The notes: a model not told the origin generated them from the letters alone. DNA of 64,000 bases from UBA2882 sp051877575 (GCA_051877575.1 JBJEJA010000010.1:62001-126000); one strand, 5' to 3'; counted from the first letter of the stretch, positions 43,153-51,999 are shown. A program made the numbers and translations.

Positions 43153-44496
43153 ATGAATAAAGATTTGACAGTCGGAAAACCGGAAACGGTACTGTGGAAA
43201 TTTTGTATTCCGCTATTTGGGAGTGTGATCTTCCAACAGCTTTATAACATTGCGGACAGCCTTGTGGCCGGTAAGTTTGTAGGTGAAAATGCACTGGCAG
43301 CTGTGGGAAACAGTTACGAGATTACCTTGATTTTTATTGCTTTTGCATTCGGATGCAATATCGGCTGTTCCGTCATTGTGTCCCAGCTTTTCGGAGCAAA
43401 GAAGTTAGGGGAAATGAAAACAGCCGTGTATACGACGCTGATTTCCAGTGCCGTGTTGTGCGCGGTGCTGATGGTGATCGGCATAACCTGCGGTGGCGGA
43501 CTACTTTCGCTGATTCATACGCCGGAGGATATTTTTGCGGATTCCAAGCTGTATCTGGATATTTATGTCTGGGGGCTGCCGTTTTTGTTTTTTTATAATA
43601 TTGCTACGGGAATTTTCTCGGCATTGGGAGATTCCAAGACACCGTTTATCTTTCTGGCAGTTTCTTCCACCACCAACATCCTGGTGGATATCTGGTTCGT
43701 CTCCGGATTCCGTATGGGAGTGGCCGGCGTGGCGTGGGCGACCTTCTTATGTCAGGGCATCAGCTGCGTGTTATCCTTGATCGTGGTCTTCAAAAGGCTT
43801 TCCGGAATTCATACGGATGAAAAAGCAGCGGTTTATTCTTTTGGAATGTTGAAAAAAATTGCGGTGATTGCGATTCCCAGCATTTTACAGCAGAGTTTTA
43901 TATCTGTGGGAAATATTCTGATCCAGAGTGCCATCAACGGCTTCGGCTCCGGTGTCATTGCCGGATATTCCGCCGCAGTCAAATTGAATAATCTTGTGGT
44001 CACATCCTTTACAACTCTGGGCAACGGAATTTCCAATTACACGGCTCAGAATGTGGGAGCCAATAAACTGCCGAGAATCAAGGAAGGGTTTAAGGCAGGA
44101 GTAAAAATGGTCTGGATGCTCTGCATTCCCATTGTTATTTTATACCTGACGGCAGCAAGGGGACTGGTGCATTTCTTCATGAATGAACCGTCCGATCTGG
44201 CAATGACCACGGGAACGCAGTTTTTGTATATTATTTCTCCGTTTTATTTTGTTGTCTCTGTCAAGCTGATTGCAGACGGCATCCTGCGGGGATCGGGACT
44301 CATGAAGCGCTTTATGGTCACAACATTTACAGATTTGATTTTAAGAGTGGTACTTGCAACGGTATTTGCAAGGCAGTTCGGTGCCATCGGAATCTGGTTC
44401 GCATGGCCTATCGGCTGGACGATCGGAATGGTCTTATCGGTTTCATTCTATCGGAGCGGACCGTGGAAAGGGATAGCCAAAGAAGCAGTTGAATAA
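43153..44496 (+). CDS. MATE-family efflux transporter
   Basis: A 447-residue membrane protein with about twelve helices and the MATE layout of two homologous halves: the N-terminal KPETVLWKFCIPLFGSVIFQ, then LYNIADSLVAGKFVGENALAAVG, a feature of DinF/NorM-type proteins, and a matching second half beginning KKIAVIAIPSILQQSFISVG. MATE proteins export drugs or metabolites with sodium or proton exchange. A GGAGAT site precedes the ATG. It is divergent from the LysR regulator and directly precedes the cobalamin regulon, whose promoter overlaps its last codons. The substrate is unknown. Confidence 0.92.
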   Translation: MNKDLTVGKPETVLWKFCIPLFGSVIFQQLYNIADSLVAGKFVGENALAAVGNSYEITLIFIAFAFGCNIGCSVIVSQLFGAKKLGEMKTAVYTTLISSAVLCAVLMVIGITCGGGLLSLIHTPEDIFADSKLYLDIYVWGLPFLFFYNIATGIFSALGDSKTPFIFLAVSSTTNILVDIWFVSGFRMGVAGVAWATFLCQGISCVLSLIVVFKRLSGIHTDEKAAVYSFGMLKKIAVIAIPSILQQSFISVGNILIQSAINGFGSGVIAGYSAAVKLNNLVVTSFTTLGNGISNYTAQNVGANKLPRIKEGFKAGVKMVWMLCIPIVILYLTAARGLVHFFMNEPSDLAMTTGTQFLYIISPFYFVVSVKLIADGILRGSGLMKRFMVTTFTDLILRVVLATVFARQFGAIGIWFAWPIGWTIGMVLSVSFYRSGPWKGIAKEAVE

Positions 44497-44517
44497 CAAA
44501 ATAAAATATGATATACT
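44489..44517 (+). promoter_or_regulatory. Promoter of cobalamin regulon
   Basis: TTGAAT and TATACT are 17 bp apart, with TGA in front of the -10 (extended -10). The -35 box overlaps the stop codon of the MATE gene. The riboswitch follows within about 20 bases. Confidence 0.75.
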
Positions 44518-44534
44518 GCATTAGAAATTGAATA

Positions 44535-44760
44535 TGTAGCGATGAGGTGTCAGAACATGTTGCAGTTTAACATGGTTCTGGTGAAAAGGGAAACAGGTGT
44601 AAGTCCTGTACGAACTCGTCACCGTAATTAGGGAGCAGGAGCCGATATATCACTGGGAGACTGGGAAGATGGCCGATGCGATGATCTTTAAGCCGGGAGA
44701 CCTGCCTGATCGTTGTACGGAAACGATTGTTTCAGACCACGAGTAACTGGTTGTACGTGA
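44535..44760 (+). ncRNA. Cobalamin riboswitch
   Basis: The conserved core is visible in order: GAGGTG and GGTTCTGGTGAAAAGGGAA (to about 44593), CAGGTGTAAGTCCTG (44594-44608), CACTGGGA, CTGGGAAGATGGCCGATGCG, then AAGCCGGGAGACCTGCC (44689-44705, the B12-box region). These match the adenosylcobalamin-type aptamer. Downstream lie an expression platform and a terminator hairpin, so cobalamin binding should reduce transcription of the transporter and synthesis genes that follow. The 3' boundary is approximate. Confidence 0.95.
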
Positions 44761-44822
44761 AATTTGCAAGGGAATTTTTGGCTTTTTAATCAGGCGGATT
44801 CCGGCAAATTTATTTTGAGTAT

Positions 44823-44864
44823 AAACCCTTTACCTGGATTGACAGGAAAAGGGTTTTTATTTTG
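44823..44864 (+). terminator. Riboswitch-controlled terminator
   Basis: AAACCCTTT...CCTG pairs with CAGG...AAAGGGTTT (44823-44836 with 44843-44856), and TTATTTTG follows. It lies between the aptamer and the first gene and is the likely cobalamin-dependent off switch. Confidence 0.85.
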
Positions 44865-44970
44865 TATGCACAATTGGAGGACGTTTTCTGAAAGCCGGCA
44901 TGATTGTTTCCTTACAGACATATTTGATCATGATACATATGTGACAGCAGTGCTGTCAAAAGGAGGAAAC

Positions 44971-46209
44971 ATGAAAAAACAAGTAGTAGCATTATTAATG
45001 GCAACATTAGTGGGAGCATTCTGTATCACAGGATGCGGAAGCAATGAGGAGACAGCGTCAGAAAGCGCAGTGGCTGAAGAAGCAGAGGCGGATGTGGAGA
45101 GTGAAACACAGACCGAAGCAGATGGAGAAGAAGATGAAGATCAGAAAGCTGCTGATGAGGTGGCGGCACTGATCGACGCAATTTATGTACAGGAAAGAAC
45201 GGATGAGACAGATAAACAATGTGCAGATGCAAAAGCTGCATGGGATGCTCTGACGGATGCCCAGAGGGAGCTTGTGGAAGGTGAAAATGCAGATCCGGAT
45301 TATTTCGGAAGGGATACCGGTGATGCGTCTAAAGATGATCCGCGCAATCAGGATGAAATCGGTGAAAATGAAATTTTGGTAGTCAGTTTCGGTACTTCCT
45401 TTAATGACAGCCGTGTAGCAGACATTAAGGGGATTGAGGATGCGTTGCAGGAGGCGTATCCCGATTGGTCCGTAAGAAGAGCATTTACGGCACAGATCAT
45501 TATCAATCACGTACAGGCCCGTGACGGAGAGTTTATTGATAATATGGATCAGGCATTGGAGCGTGCTGTTGCAAACGAAGTAAAAAACTTAATCATACAG
45601 CCGACACATCTGATGCATGGTGCTGAATATGACGAATTGACGGAGGCAGTGGAAGCATACCGGGATCAGTTTGAGACAGTGAAGATTGCAGAGCCTTTGC
45701 TTGGTGAGGTTGGTGCAGATGCCACAGAGATCAATGATGATAAAAAAGCTGTTGCAGAGGCAATTACCGGTGAAGCTGTTATAACGGCAGGATATGAGAG
45801 CCTGGAGGCTGCCAAAGAAGATGGCGTAGCATTTGTATTTATGGGACATGGTACTTCCCATACTGCAAAGGTATCTTACAGCCAGATGCAGACACAGATG
45901 GAAGAATTGGGATATGACAATGTATTTATCGGTACGGTGGAAGGTGAGCCGGAAGAAACTTCCTGCGAAGCGGTAATCGAAGCGGTATCACAGGCCGGTT
46001 ATACCAAAGTGATTCTTCGCCCTCTTATGGTAGTGGCCGGAGATCATGCCAATAATGATATGGCCGGAGATGATGAGGATTCATGGCTCAGTATATTTGA
46101 GGCATCCGGAAACTTTGACAGTGTAGATACGCAGATTACCGGTCTTGGTTCCATTGATGCTATCAAAGAAATTTATGTGGCACATACAAAGGCCGTTATG
46201 GAAGAGTAA
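44971..46209 (+). CDS. cbiK: Exported CbiK-type chelatase lipoprotein
   Basis: A 412-residue protein with a lipoprotein signal (LVGAFCITGC, acylated Cys22), an acidic linker, a small helical module (about 58-102, ending AAWDALTDAQRELVE, like helical repeats of Clostridial surface proteins) and a CbiK domain (about 132-412). CbiK inserts Co(II) into sirohydrochlorin. Likely metal/tetrapyrrole His are in QPTHLMHGAEY (213, 216), MGHGTSH (293, 297) and AGDHANND (359). The AAAGGAGG site before 44971 sets the start, although the frame extends upstream into the riboswitch. It is the first gene after the riboswitch. A chelatase outside the membrane cannot serve the cytoplasmic pathway directly, so capture or remodelling of tetrapyrroles is likely. 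Confidence 0.88.
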   Translation: MKKQVVALLMATLVGAFCITGCGSNEETASESAVAEEAEADVESETQTEADGEEDEDQKAADEVAALIDAIYVQERTDETDKQCADAKAAWDALTDAQRELVEGENADPDYFGRDTGDASKDDPRNQDEIGENEILVVSFGTSFNDSRVADIKGIEDALQEAYPDWSVRRAFTAQIIINHVQARDGEFIDNMDQALERAVANEVKNLIIQPTHLMHGAEYDELTEAVEAYRDQFETVKIAEPLLGEVGADATEINDDKKAVAEAITGEAVITAGYESLEAAKEDGVAFVFMGHGTSHTAKVSYSQMQTQMEELGYDNVFIGTVEGEPEETSCEAVIEAVSQAGYTKVILRPLMVVAGDHANNDMAGDDEDSWLSIFEASGNFDSVDTQITGLGSIDAIKEIYVAHTKAVMEE

Positions 46210-46227
46210 CGGGTTCGGAGGATAGTG

Positions 46228-47154
46228 ATGAAAAGAAAACAAATAGCATTACTTAGTATATTGCTGCTGACATGCAGCCTGCTTGGTGGATGTTCCGGCA
46301 AAAGCGATGTACAGGAGCCTGCAACGGAAGTATCTGTAACAGAGAGTGAGGAACCGTCAGAGGGGACAGATGCAGAGACGGAAGCAGAAACGGAAGCGGA
46401 GAGTGAAACGGATGCGAAACCGGCAGCAGAACTGCCGGATGGTATTTACAGGGCTGATTTTGATACGGACAGCACCATGTTTCATGTAAATGAAGCATGC
46501 GAAGGAAAGGGCATTCTGACAGTTCGGGACGGAAATATGACAATCCATGTTTCCCTTACTTCCCAAAATATTCTGAATCTTTACCCCGGGTTTGCAGAAG
46601 ATGCCGCAAAGGATGGGGCAGTGTTGCTGGAACCCACAATAGATACCGTTACATACAGCGACGGAATGACAGAAGAGGTCTATGGCTTTGATATTCCTGT
46701 TCCGGTACTGGATGAAGAGTTTGATCTGGCACTGATCGGAACCAAGGGAGTATGGTATGACCACAAGGTCAGCGTTTCCAATGCGGAGCCGTTGGAAGAT
46801 GAGACGGCACAGACAACAGGTATTGCCGGTTTGGAAGACGGCAGCTATACCATAGAGCTTACCTTTGAAGGCGGAAGCGGAAAAGCAGAGATTATTTCTC
46901 CTGCGACGATTACGGTGTCGGGAGAAACGGTAACCGCTACGGTAGAGTGGAGCAGTCCCAATTATGATTATATGATCATAGACGGAGAAAAATATCTGCC
47001 GGTAAATACTGAGGGAAATTCTGTTTTTGAAATTCCTGTTTTGGTTTGGGATGAGCCTATGGATATCATTGGAGATACTGTGGCTATGAGTAAGCCTTAT
47101 GAGATTGAGTATACGATCACATTTCATTCTGACACCGTTTTGGCCGCAGAATAA
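46228..47154 (+). CDS. Two-domain (NEAT/Shp-like) surface lipoprotein
   Basis: A 308-residue lipoprotein (LLTCSLLGGC, acylated Cys22) with an acidic Glu/Thr-rich spacer (about 30-65) and two related beta domains. Domain 1 is about 69-182 (DGIYRADF, GILTVRDGNMTIHVSL, YGFDIPVPVLDEEFDLALIG); domain 2 is about 197-304 (EDGSYTIELTF, PATITVSGETVTATVEW, FEIPVLVWDEPMDI). The layout recalls heme-binding Shp/NEAT-type domains of Gram-positive iron uptake, but I cannot confirm the family. GGAGG before the ATG at 46228 sets the start (a GTG sits at 46225). Its place between the exported CbiK and a BtuFCD-like transporter suggests it binds a corrinoid or other tetrapyrrole at the surface. Confidence 0.7.
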   Translation: MKRKQIALLSILLLTCSLLGGCSGKSDVQEPATEVSVTESEEPSEGTDAETEAETEAESETDAKPAAELPDGIYRADFDTDSTMFHVNEACEGKGILTVRDGNMTIHVSLTSQNILNLYPGFAEDAAKDGAVLLEPTIDTVTYSDGMTEEVYGFDIPVPVLDEEFDLALIGTKGVWYDHKVSVSNAEPLEDETAQTTGIAGLEDGSYTIELTFEGGSGKAEIISPATITVSGETVTATVEWSSPNYDYMIIDGEKYLPVNTEGNSVFEIPVLVWDEPMDIIGDTVAMSKPYEIEYTITFHSDTVLAAE

Positions 47155-47167
47155 GAGGGCATGAAAT

Positions 47168-48373
47168 ATGACAGGAAGGATAAAAAAGACAACATTATGC
47201 TGTTTATTTTTAGTAGGACTGCTAGGGCTATGGGGCTGTAGTAGTCCTTCTTCCGATACTGCGGATTCTATAACAACCGGAACGGAAAACAGATATACGG
47301 TGTCAGGTCAGACAGAAATTGAGGAAGCGGAGAATAAGGGGCTTATATATGAAAGCAGTATGGAATTGCAGTATGCGGAAAATTTTTCTGTGGATTATTA
47401 CGAGGGCGGATACAGATTATTGAAAACCATGGATGGGACGGAAATTCTGGTTATACCGGAGGGAAAAGAGACACCGGAAGGATTGAAGGAAGGTGTGATT
47501 GTATTAAAGCAACCGATAGAAAATCTTTATCTTGTTTCGTCTTCTGTTATGGATATTTTCAGTAAGTTGGATGCACTGGATGCAATCAGGCTCTCGGGAC
47601 AGAAAGAGGATGGGTGGTATATTGAAGATGCCAAAGAAGCCATGGCAGACGGAAAGATCTTATATGCCGGGAAATACAACAAGCCGGATTATGAATTGAT
47701 CGTATCCGAACATTGCTCCCTTGCCATTGAAAATATGATGATATCCCATTCACCTGAGGTTATTGAAATGATGGAGGATTTCGGGATACCGGTATTGATA
47801 GAGTATTCCAGTTATGAGTCGCATCCTTTGGGGAGAGTTGAATGGGTTAAGTTCTTCGGAGCGTTACTTGGAAAAGAGAAAGAGGCGGAAACGGTATTTG
47901 CCGAGCAGACAGCTATTTTGGAGATGGTAACGGCGGAAGAAAAGACTGATCAGACGGTTGCTTTTTTCTATATTACTTCCAATGGCCTGGTACAGGTACG
48001 TCAGAGTGCAGATTATATTCCAAAGATTATAGAGCTGGCCGGCGGACGATATATTTTTGCAGATTTGGGAGATCCGGAGTCGGCCCGTTCTACTACAAGC
48101 ATGCAGATAGAGGAATTTTATGCCGGCGCAAAAGATGTGGATTATTTAATCTACAACAGTTCCATAGATGGCGGCGTTTCGAACATAGAAGAACTGATTG
48201 CCAAATGTCCTGTTTTGGAAGATTTTAAAGCGGTACAGGAAGGAAATGTCTGGTGTACAACCAATGATTTTTACCAGCAGTCCATGTCTATCGGTTATTT
48301 GATAGAGGATATCCATTTCATGTTACAGGGGAAAAATGAAGAACAAATGCGATATCTTTTCAGACTGGAATAG
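47168..48373 (+). CDS. Corrinoid-type ABC transporter substrate-binding lipoprotein (BtuF-like)
   Basis: A 401-residue lipoprotein (signal to LWGCSS, acylated Cys24) with a class III periplasmic-binding fold: the DALDAIRLSGQ and PDYELIVSEHC strands, EMMEDFGIPVLIEYSSYE, then HPLGRVEWVKFFGALLGKE and a C-terminal half ending WCTTNDFYQQSMSIGYLIED. This resembles Clostridial cobalamin/siderophore-binding proteins linked to FecCD permeases. Its riboswitch control and adjacent permease and ATPase genes support corrinoid, or a related tetrapyrrole, as ligand. The 13-bp gap to the next gene fits an operon. Confidence 0.85.
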   Translation: MTGRIKKTTLCCLFLVGLLGLWGCSSPSSDTADSITTGTENRYTVSGQTEIEEAENKGLIYESSMELQYAENFSVDYYEGGYRLLKTMDGTEILVIPEGKETPEGLKEGVIVLKQPIENLYLVSSSVMDIFSKLDALDAIRLSGQKEDGWYIEDAKEAMADGKILYAGKYNKPDYELIVSEHCSLAIENMMISHSPEVIEMMEDFGIPVLIEYSSYESHPLGRVEWVKFFGALLGKEKEAETVFAEQTAILEMVTAEEKTDQTVAFFYITSNGLVQVRQSADYIPKIIELAGGRYIFADLGDPESARSTTSMQIEEFYAGAKDVDYLIYNSSIDGGVSNIEELIAKCPVLEDFKAVQEGNVWCTTNDFYQQSMSIGYLIEDIHFMLQGKNEEQMRYLFRLE

Positions 48374-48385
48374 AGGAGGCATAAG

Positions 48386-49399
48386 ATGCAGCGTAATAAA
48401 AAAATGAGATATTTAGCCGTTTTTCTTTTATTGGGCATCAGTGTTCTGATATCTGTGGTTCTCAATGTCTGTATCGGAACGGTAGAAATTTCCATGAGCG
48501 ATATTTTAGCATCGGTCAGGGGAGAAGCAATAGCTAATGAGAGAATTTTGTGGGATATCAGGATGCCGAGAGCGTTGGCAGCCGTGATACTCGGAGGTGC
48601 GCTTGCACTTGCAGGATATCTGCTTCAGACTTTCTTTCACAATCCCATAGCCGGTCCTTTTGTTCTGGGAATTTCTTCCGGTGCGAAGATGGTCGTTGCA
48701 CTTGTAATGGTCTTTTTTATGGGAAGAGCTGTCAGGGTTAGTTCCGGAACACTTATCATTGCGGCATTTATCGGGTCCATGATATCTATGGGGTTTGTGT
48801 TGCTGATATCACGAAAAGTCAATCGTATGTCCATGCTGGTAGTCAGCGGAGTTATGATCGGCTATATCTGCTCTGCCGTTACGGAACTGGTGGTAACCTT
48901 TGCGAATGATGCGGAAATCGTCAATCTGCATAACTGGTCCAGGGGAAGCTTTTCCGGTGTGACATGGGACAATGTAGCGGTTATGGCGGTGGTAACGGTG
49001 GTGACTTCTGCAGTTGTATTTCTGTTGGCAAAACCATTGAGTGCTTATCAATCCGGTGAGGCATATGCACAGAACATGGGGGTGGATATCCGGTTCCTGC
49101 GTGCTGCACTGGTGGTGTTATCAAGTGTTTTATCGGCCTGTATCGTGGCATTTGCCGGACCGATTTCTTTTGTGGGGATTGCAGTTCCTCACTTGGTAAA
49201 AAGTCTTTTGGGAACGGCAAAACCCATTCTCATGATACCGGCCTGTTTCCTGGGAGGAAGTGTATTTTGTCTGCTTTGCGATCTGCTGGCAAGAACCATG
49301 TTTGCGCCCACGGAACTCAGTATCAGTACGGTTACGGCAATATTCGGGGCACCGGTCGTATTATGGGTGATGATCAGGCGCAGAGAAAGGACGGCATGA
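48386..49399 (+). CDS. FecCD/BtuC-family ABC permease
   Basis: A 337-residue membrane protein with about ten helices and family motifs: RMPRALAAVILGGALALAG, then LLQTFFHNPIAGPFVLGISS in the first half and the C-terminal ACIVAFAGPISFVGIAVPHLVK loop that couples to the ATPase. Two copies form the channel for cobalamin or siderophore import. GAGGC precedes the ATG. The stop codon overlaps the ATG of the ATPase gene (ATGA), indicating translational coupling. Confidence 0.92.
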   Translation: MQRNKKMRYLAVFLLLGISVLISVVLNVCIGTVEISMSDILASVRGEAIANERILWDIRMPRALAAVILGGALALAGYLLQTFFHNPIAGPFVLGISSGAKMVVALVMVFFMGRAVRVSSGTLIIAAFIGSMISMGFVLLISRKVNRMSMLVVSGVMIGYICSAVTELVVTFANDAEIVNLHNWSRGSFSGVTWDNVAVMAVVTVVTSAVVFLLAKPLSAYQSGEAYAQNMGVDIRFLRAALVVLSSVLSACIVAFAGPISFVGIAVPHLVKSLLGTAKPILMIPACFLGGSVFCLLCDLLARTMFAPTELSISTVTAIFGAPVVLWVMIRRRERTA

Positions 49400-50502
49400 T
49401 AATGGACTATTATTTCAGAACAGAAAAAATGAGTGTAGGTTATCATGGACAACCCTTAATCGAGAATATAGAGATTGGGCTCCAAAAGGGAGAAATCCTG
49501 ACGCTGATCGGTCCTAACGGAGCGGGAAAATCCACTGTTTTGAAAAGTATAGCAAGGCAACTTTCGCTGATAGGCGGGACAATCTTTCTGGATGACCGGA
49601 GCACGGCAGGCATGTCCGGTACAGAATTGTCACAGAATATGGCTGTAGTATTGACGGAAAAACTGCGTACAGAGATGATGACCTGTGAAGATGTGGTCGC
49701 TACCGGAAGGTATCCCTACACCGGACGCTTCGGAATTCTCTCAAGGAAGGACCATCAGGCTGTGGAGGAAGCCATGGAGCTTGTACAGGTGACTGAAATC
49801 CGGCATCAGGATTTTACACGCATCAGTGACGGACAGAAACAGCGGGTCATGCTTGCCCGTGCCATTTGCCAGGAGCCGGAAATCATTATTCTGGATGAAC
49901 CGACCTCTTATCTGGACGTAAAGTATAAGCTGGAGTTTCTGTCGGTTTTGCAGGAAATGCGAAACAGAAAGAAACTGACCGTGATCATGTCTCTTCACGA
50001 ACTGGAACTGGCAGCAAGAGTTTCCGATAAAATCCTGTGTGTCAATGGGAGATATGTGGATTGCATGGGCAGACCGGAGGAGATTATGAAACCCGGTTAC
50101 ATATCTCGTTTGTTTGGAATTTCATCCGGCAGTTATGATGAGGAGAACGGCAGTATGGAGCTTCCGGCTGTAAAAGGCCAGGCGCAGGTCTTTGTTATAG
50201 CGGGCGGAGGAACAGGACGCAGTGTATATCGCAGACTCCAGCGGCAGGGAATTCCCTTTGCAACGGGGATTCTGTTTCAAAACGATCTGGATTATCCCGT
50301 TGCAAAGGCACTGGCTGCAGAGGTAATTGCGGCACAAAGTTTTGAGCCAATGACAGAAGAACTATTAGAGTATGCAAAGAAAAGATTAGTAGCATGCAAC
50401 CGGGTAATCTGCTGCAAAAGAGACTTCGGAACATTGGAGCATGTTAACCGTGAACTGCTTGACTATGCAACGCAGTGCGGAAAAATAACGGAAAGGCTTT
50501 AA
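49396..50502 (+). CDS. BtuD-like ABC ATPase with C-terminal extension
   Basis: A 368-residue protein. Residues about 1-255 form an ABC ATPase: GPNGAGKST (Walker A), ISDGQKQRVMLAR (signature), IILDEPTSYLD (Walker B) and MSLHELELA (switch His). About 110 further residues (about 258-368) carry a separate domain beginning FVIAGGGTGRSVYRRLQRQ, with Cys in VICCKRDF, that is absent from standard BtuD. The frame extends upstream into the permease gene, but the ATGA overlap at 49396 is the natural start (49402 possible). It powers the BtuC-like permease, and the extension may sense ligand or pathway intermediates. Confidence 0.88.
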   Translation: MIMDYYFRTEKMSVGYHGQPLIENIEIGLQKGEILTLIGPNGAGKSTVLKSIARQLSLIGGTIFLDDRSTAGMSGTELSQNMAVVLTEKLRTEMMTCEDVVATGRYPYTGRFGILSRKDHQAVEEAMELVQVTEIRHQDFTRISDGQKQRVMLARAICQEPEIIILDEPTSYLDVKYKLEFLSVLQEMRNRKKLTVIMSLHELELAARVSDKILCVNGRYVDCMGRPEEIMKPGYISRLFGISSGSYDEENGSMELPAVKGQAQVFVIAGGGTGRSVYRRLQRQGIPFATGILFQNDLDYPVAKALAAEVIAAQSFEPMTEELLEYAKKRLVACNRVICCKRDFGTLEHVNRELLDYATQCGKITERL

Positions 50503-50508
50503 AAATCT

Positions 50509-51999
50509 ATGGCAAAGGTCATTATGATACAGGGAACCATGTCAAATGCGGGAAAAAGTCTGCTGGTAGCAGGTTTGTGCAGAATATTGAAACAGGATGG
50601 TTACCGTGTGGCACCATTTAAATCACAAAATATGGCATTGAATTCTTTTATTACAACCGAAGGTCTGGAAATGGGCAGGGCTCAGGTCATGCAGGCGGAA
50701 GCAGCCGGAATCGAGCCTATGGTCTGTATGAATCCGATTTTACTAAAACCCACCAATCATACAGGTTCCCAGATCATTGTAAACGGCAAAGTAATCGGAG
50801 ATATGAGTGCAAGGGATTATTTTGCCTATAAAAAACAGTTGATTCCGGATATTAAGAACGCCTTCCGAAAGCTGGAAGAGTATGCGGATGTGATTGTCAT
50901 AGAAGGGGCAGGCAGCCCGGCAGAAATCAATCTGAAGGAAAATGATATTGTCAATATGGGGCTGGCGGAAATGGTAGACGCACCGGTCCTTTTGGTTGGG
51001 GATATTGACAGAGGCGGCGTGTTCGCACAGCTTCTGGGAACATGGATGCTGCTTACGGATCGTGAAAAAGAGAGAGTGAAAGGATTTGTGATCAATAAAT
51101 TCAGAGGAGACAAGTCTATTCTGGATCCCGGTATCCAAATGCTGGAAGAAAAGGGAAAAATCCCCGTAGTGGGTGTCATCCCTTATATGGAATTGGCATT
51201 GGAAGATGAGGACAGTCTGACGGAGCGGTTTGACCGGAAGAGAGAGGGATTGATCGATATTGCGATTATCCGATATCCCCGGATCTCCAATTTTACGGAT
51301 TTTAATGTATTTGAGCAGATACCGGAGGTAACGGTACGCTATGTGACTTCCGCCGACAGTCTGCATCATCCGGATCTGATCTTCCTGCCGGGCAGCAAGA
51401 ATACCATGGGAGATTTGAAATGGATGCGCCAAAACGGATTGGAGGCGGCGGTTAAGAAGCTGTCAGAGGATGTTCCCGTATTTGGCATCTGCGGCGGGTA
51501 TCAAATGCTGGGACAGGAAATTTTGGATCCGGATCATGCGGAAGAAGGGGGCAGTATCCGGGGGATGGGATTATTATCAGTTGCTACTGTGCTGCAAAAG
51601 GAAAAAAAGCGATGTCAGACAGAGGGAAAGATAGGAAAGCTGGGGGGAATTTTCAGTGTGCTTTCCGGATGCACTTTCCGGGGATATGAGATCCATATGG
51701 GGAGAACCTATTCTAAGAAAATGACAGATCGGAAGGAAGAGTTGCAGACTGTTGTCGTTTCCGGGAGCAATCCAAACGTGTACGGTTCTTATGTGCACGG
51801 ATTATTTGACCGGGAAGGCATAGCGGATGCGGTGGTACAGGCACTGGCCGAAAAAAAAGGAGTCAAAATAGAGGATGGGGTATTTGAGGATTACCGTACC
51901 TTTAAAGAAAAACAGTATGATAAGCTGGCAGATACCCTAAGAGTGTATCTGGATATGGAGAGAGTCTATGGAATGCTTAGAGAAGCTTGTTTGGAATAA
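50509..51999 (+). CDS. cobQ: Cobyric acid synthase
   Basis: CobQ (CbiP) amidates four side chains of adenosylcobyrinate a,c-diamide using glutamine and ATP. The 496-residue protein has the dethiobiotin-synthetase-like ATPase start IQGTMSNAGKSLLVAGLCR and a triad-type GATase domain with the nucleophile Cys in VFGICGGYQMLG and the His in YGSYVHGLFD. It starts six bases after the transporter ATPase and overlaps cobT by 32 bp. This begins the biosynthetic part of the regulon. Confidence 0.96.
   Translation: MAKVIMIQGTMSNAGKSLLVAGLCRILKQDGYRVAPFKSQNMALNSFITTEGLEMGRAQVMQAEAAGIEPMVCMNPILLKPTNHTGSQIIVNGKVIGDMSARDYFAYKKQLIPDIKNAFRKLEEYADVIVIEGAGSPAEINLKENDIVNMGLAEMVDAPVLLVGDIDRGGVFAQLLGTWMLLTDREKERVKGFVINKFRGDKSILDPGIQMLEEKGKIPVVGVIPYMELALEDEDSLTERFDRKREGLIDIAIIRYPRISNFTDFNVFEQIPEVTVRYVTSADSLHHPDLIFLPGSKNTMGDLKWMRQNGLEAAVKKLSEDVPVFGICGGYQMLGQEILDPDHAEEGGSIRGMGLLSVATVLQKEKKRCQTEGKIGKLGGIFSVLSGCTFRGYEIHMGRTYSKKMTDRKEELQTVVVSGSNPNVYGSYVHGLFDREGIADAVVQALAEKKGVKIEDGVFEDYRTFKEKQYDKLADTLRVYLDMERVYGMLREACLE

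Noticed and set aside
44764..44970. N-terminal extension of the CbiK gene into the riboswitch region
   Set aside because: It would translate the terminator hairpin. The ATG at 44971 has an excellent ribosome-binding site and begins a perfect lipoprotein signal.
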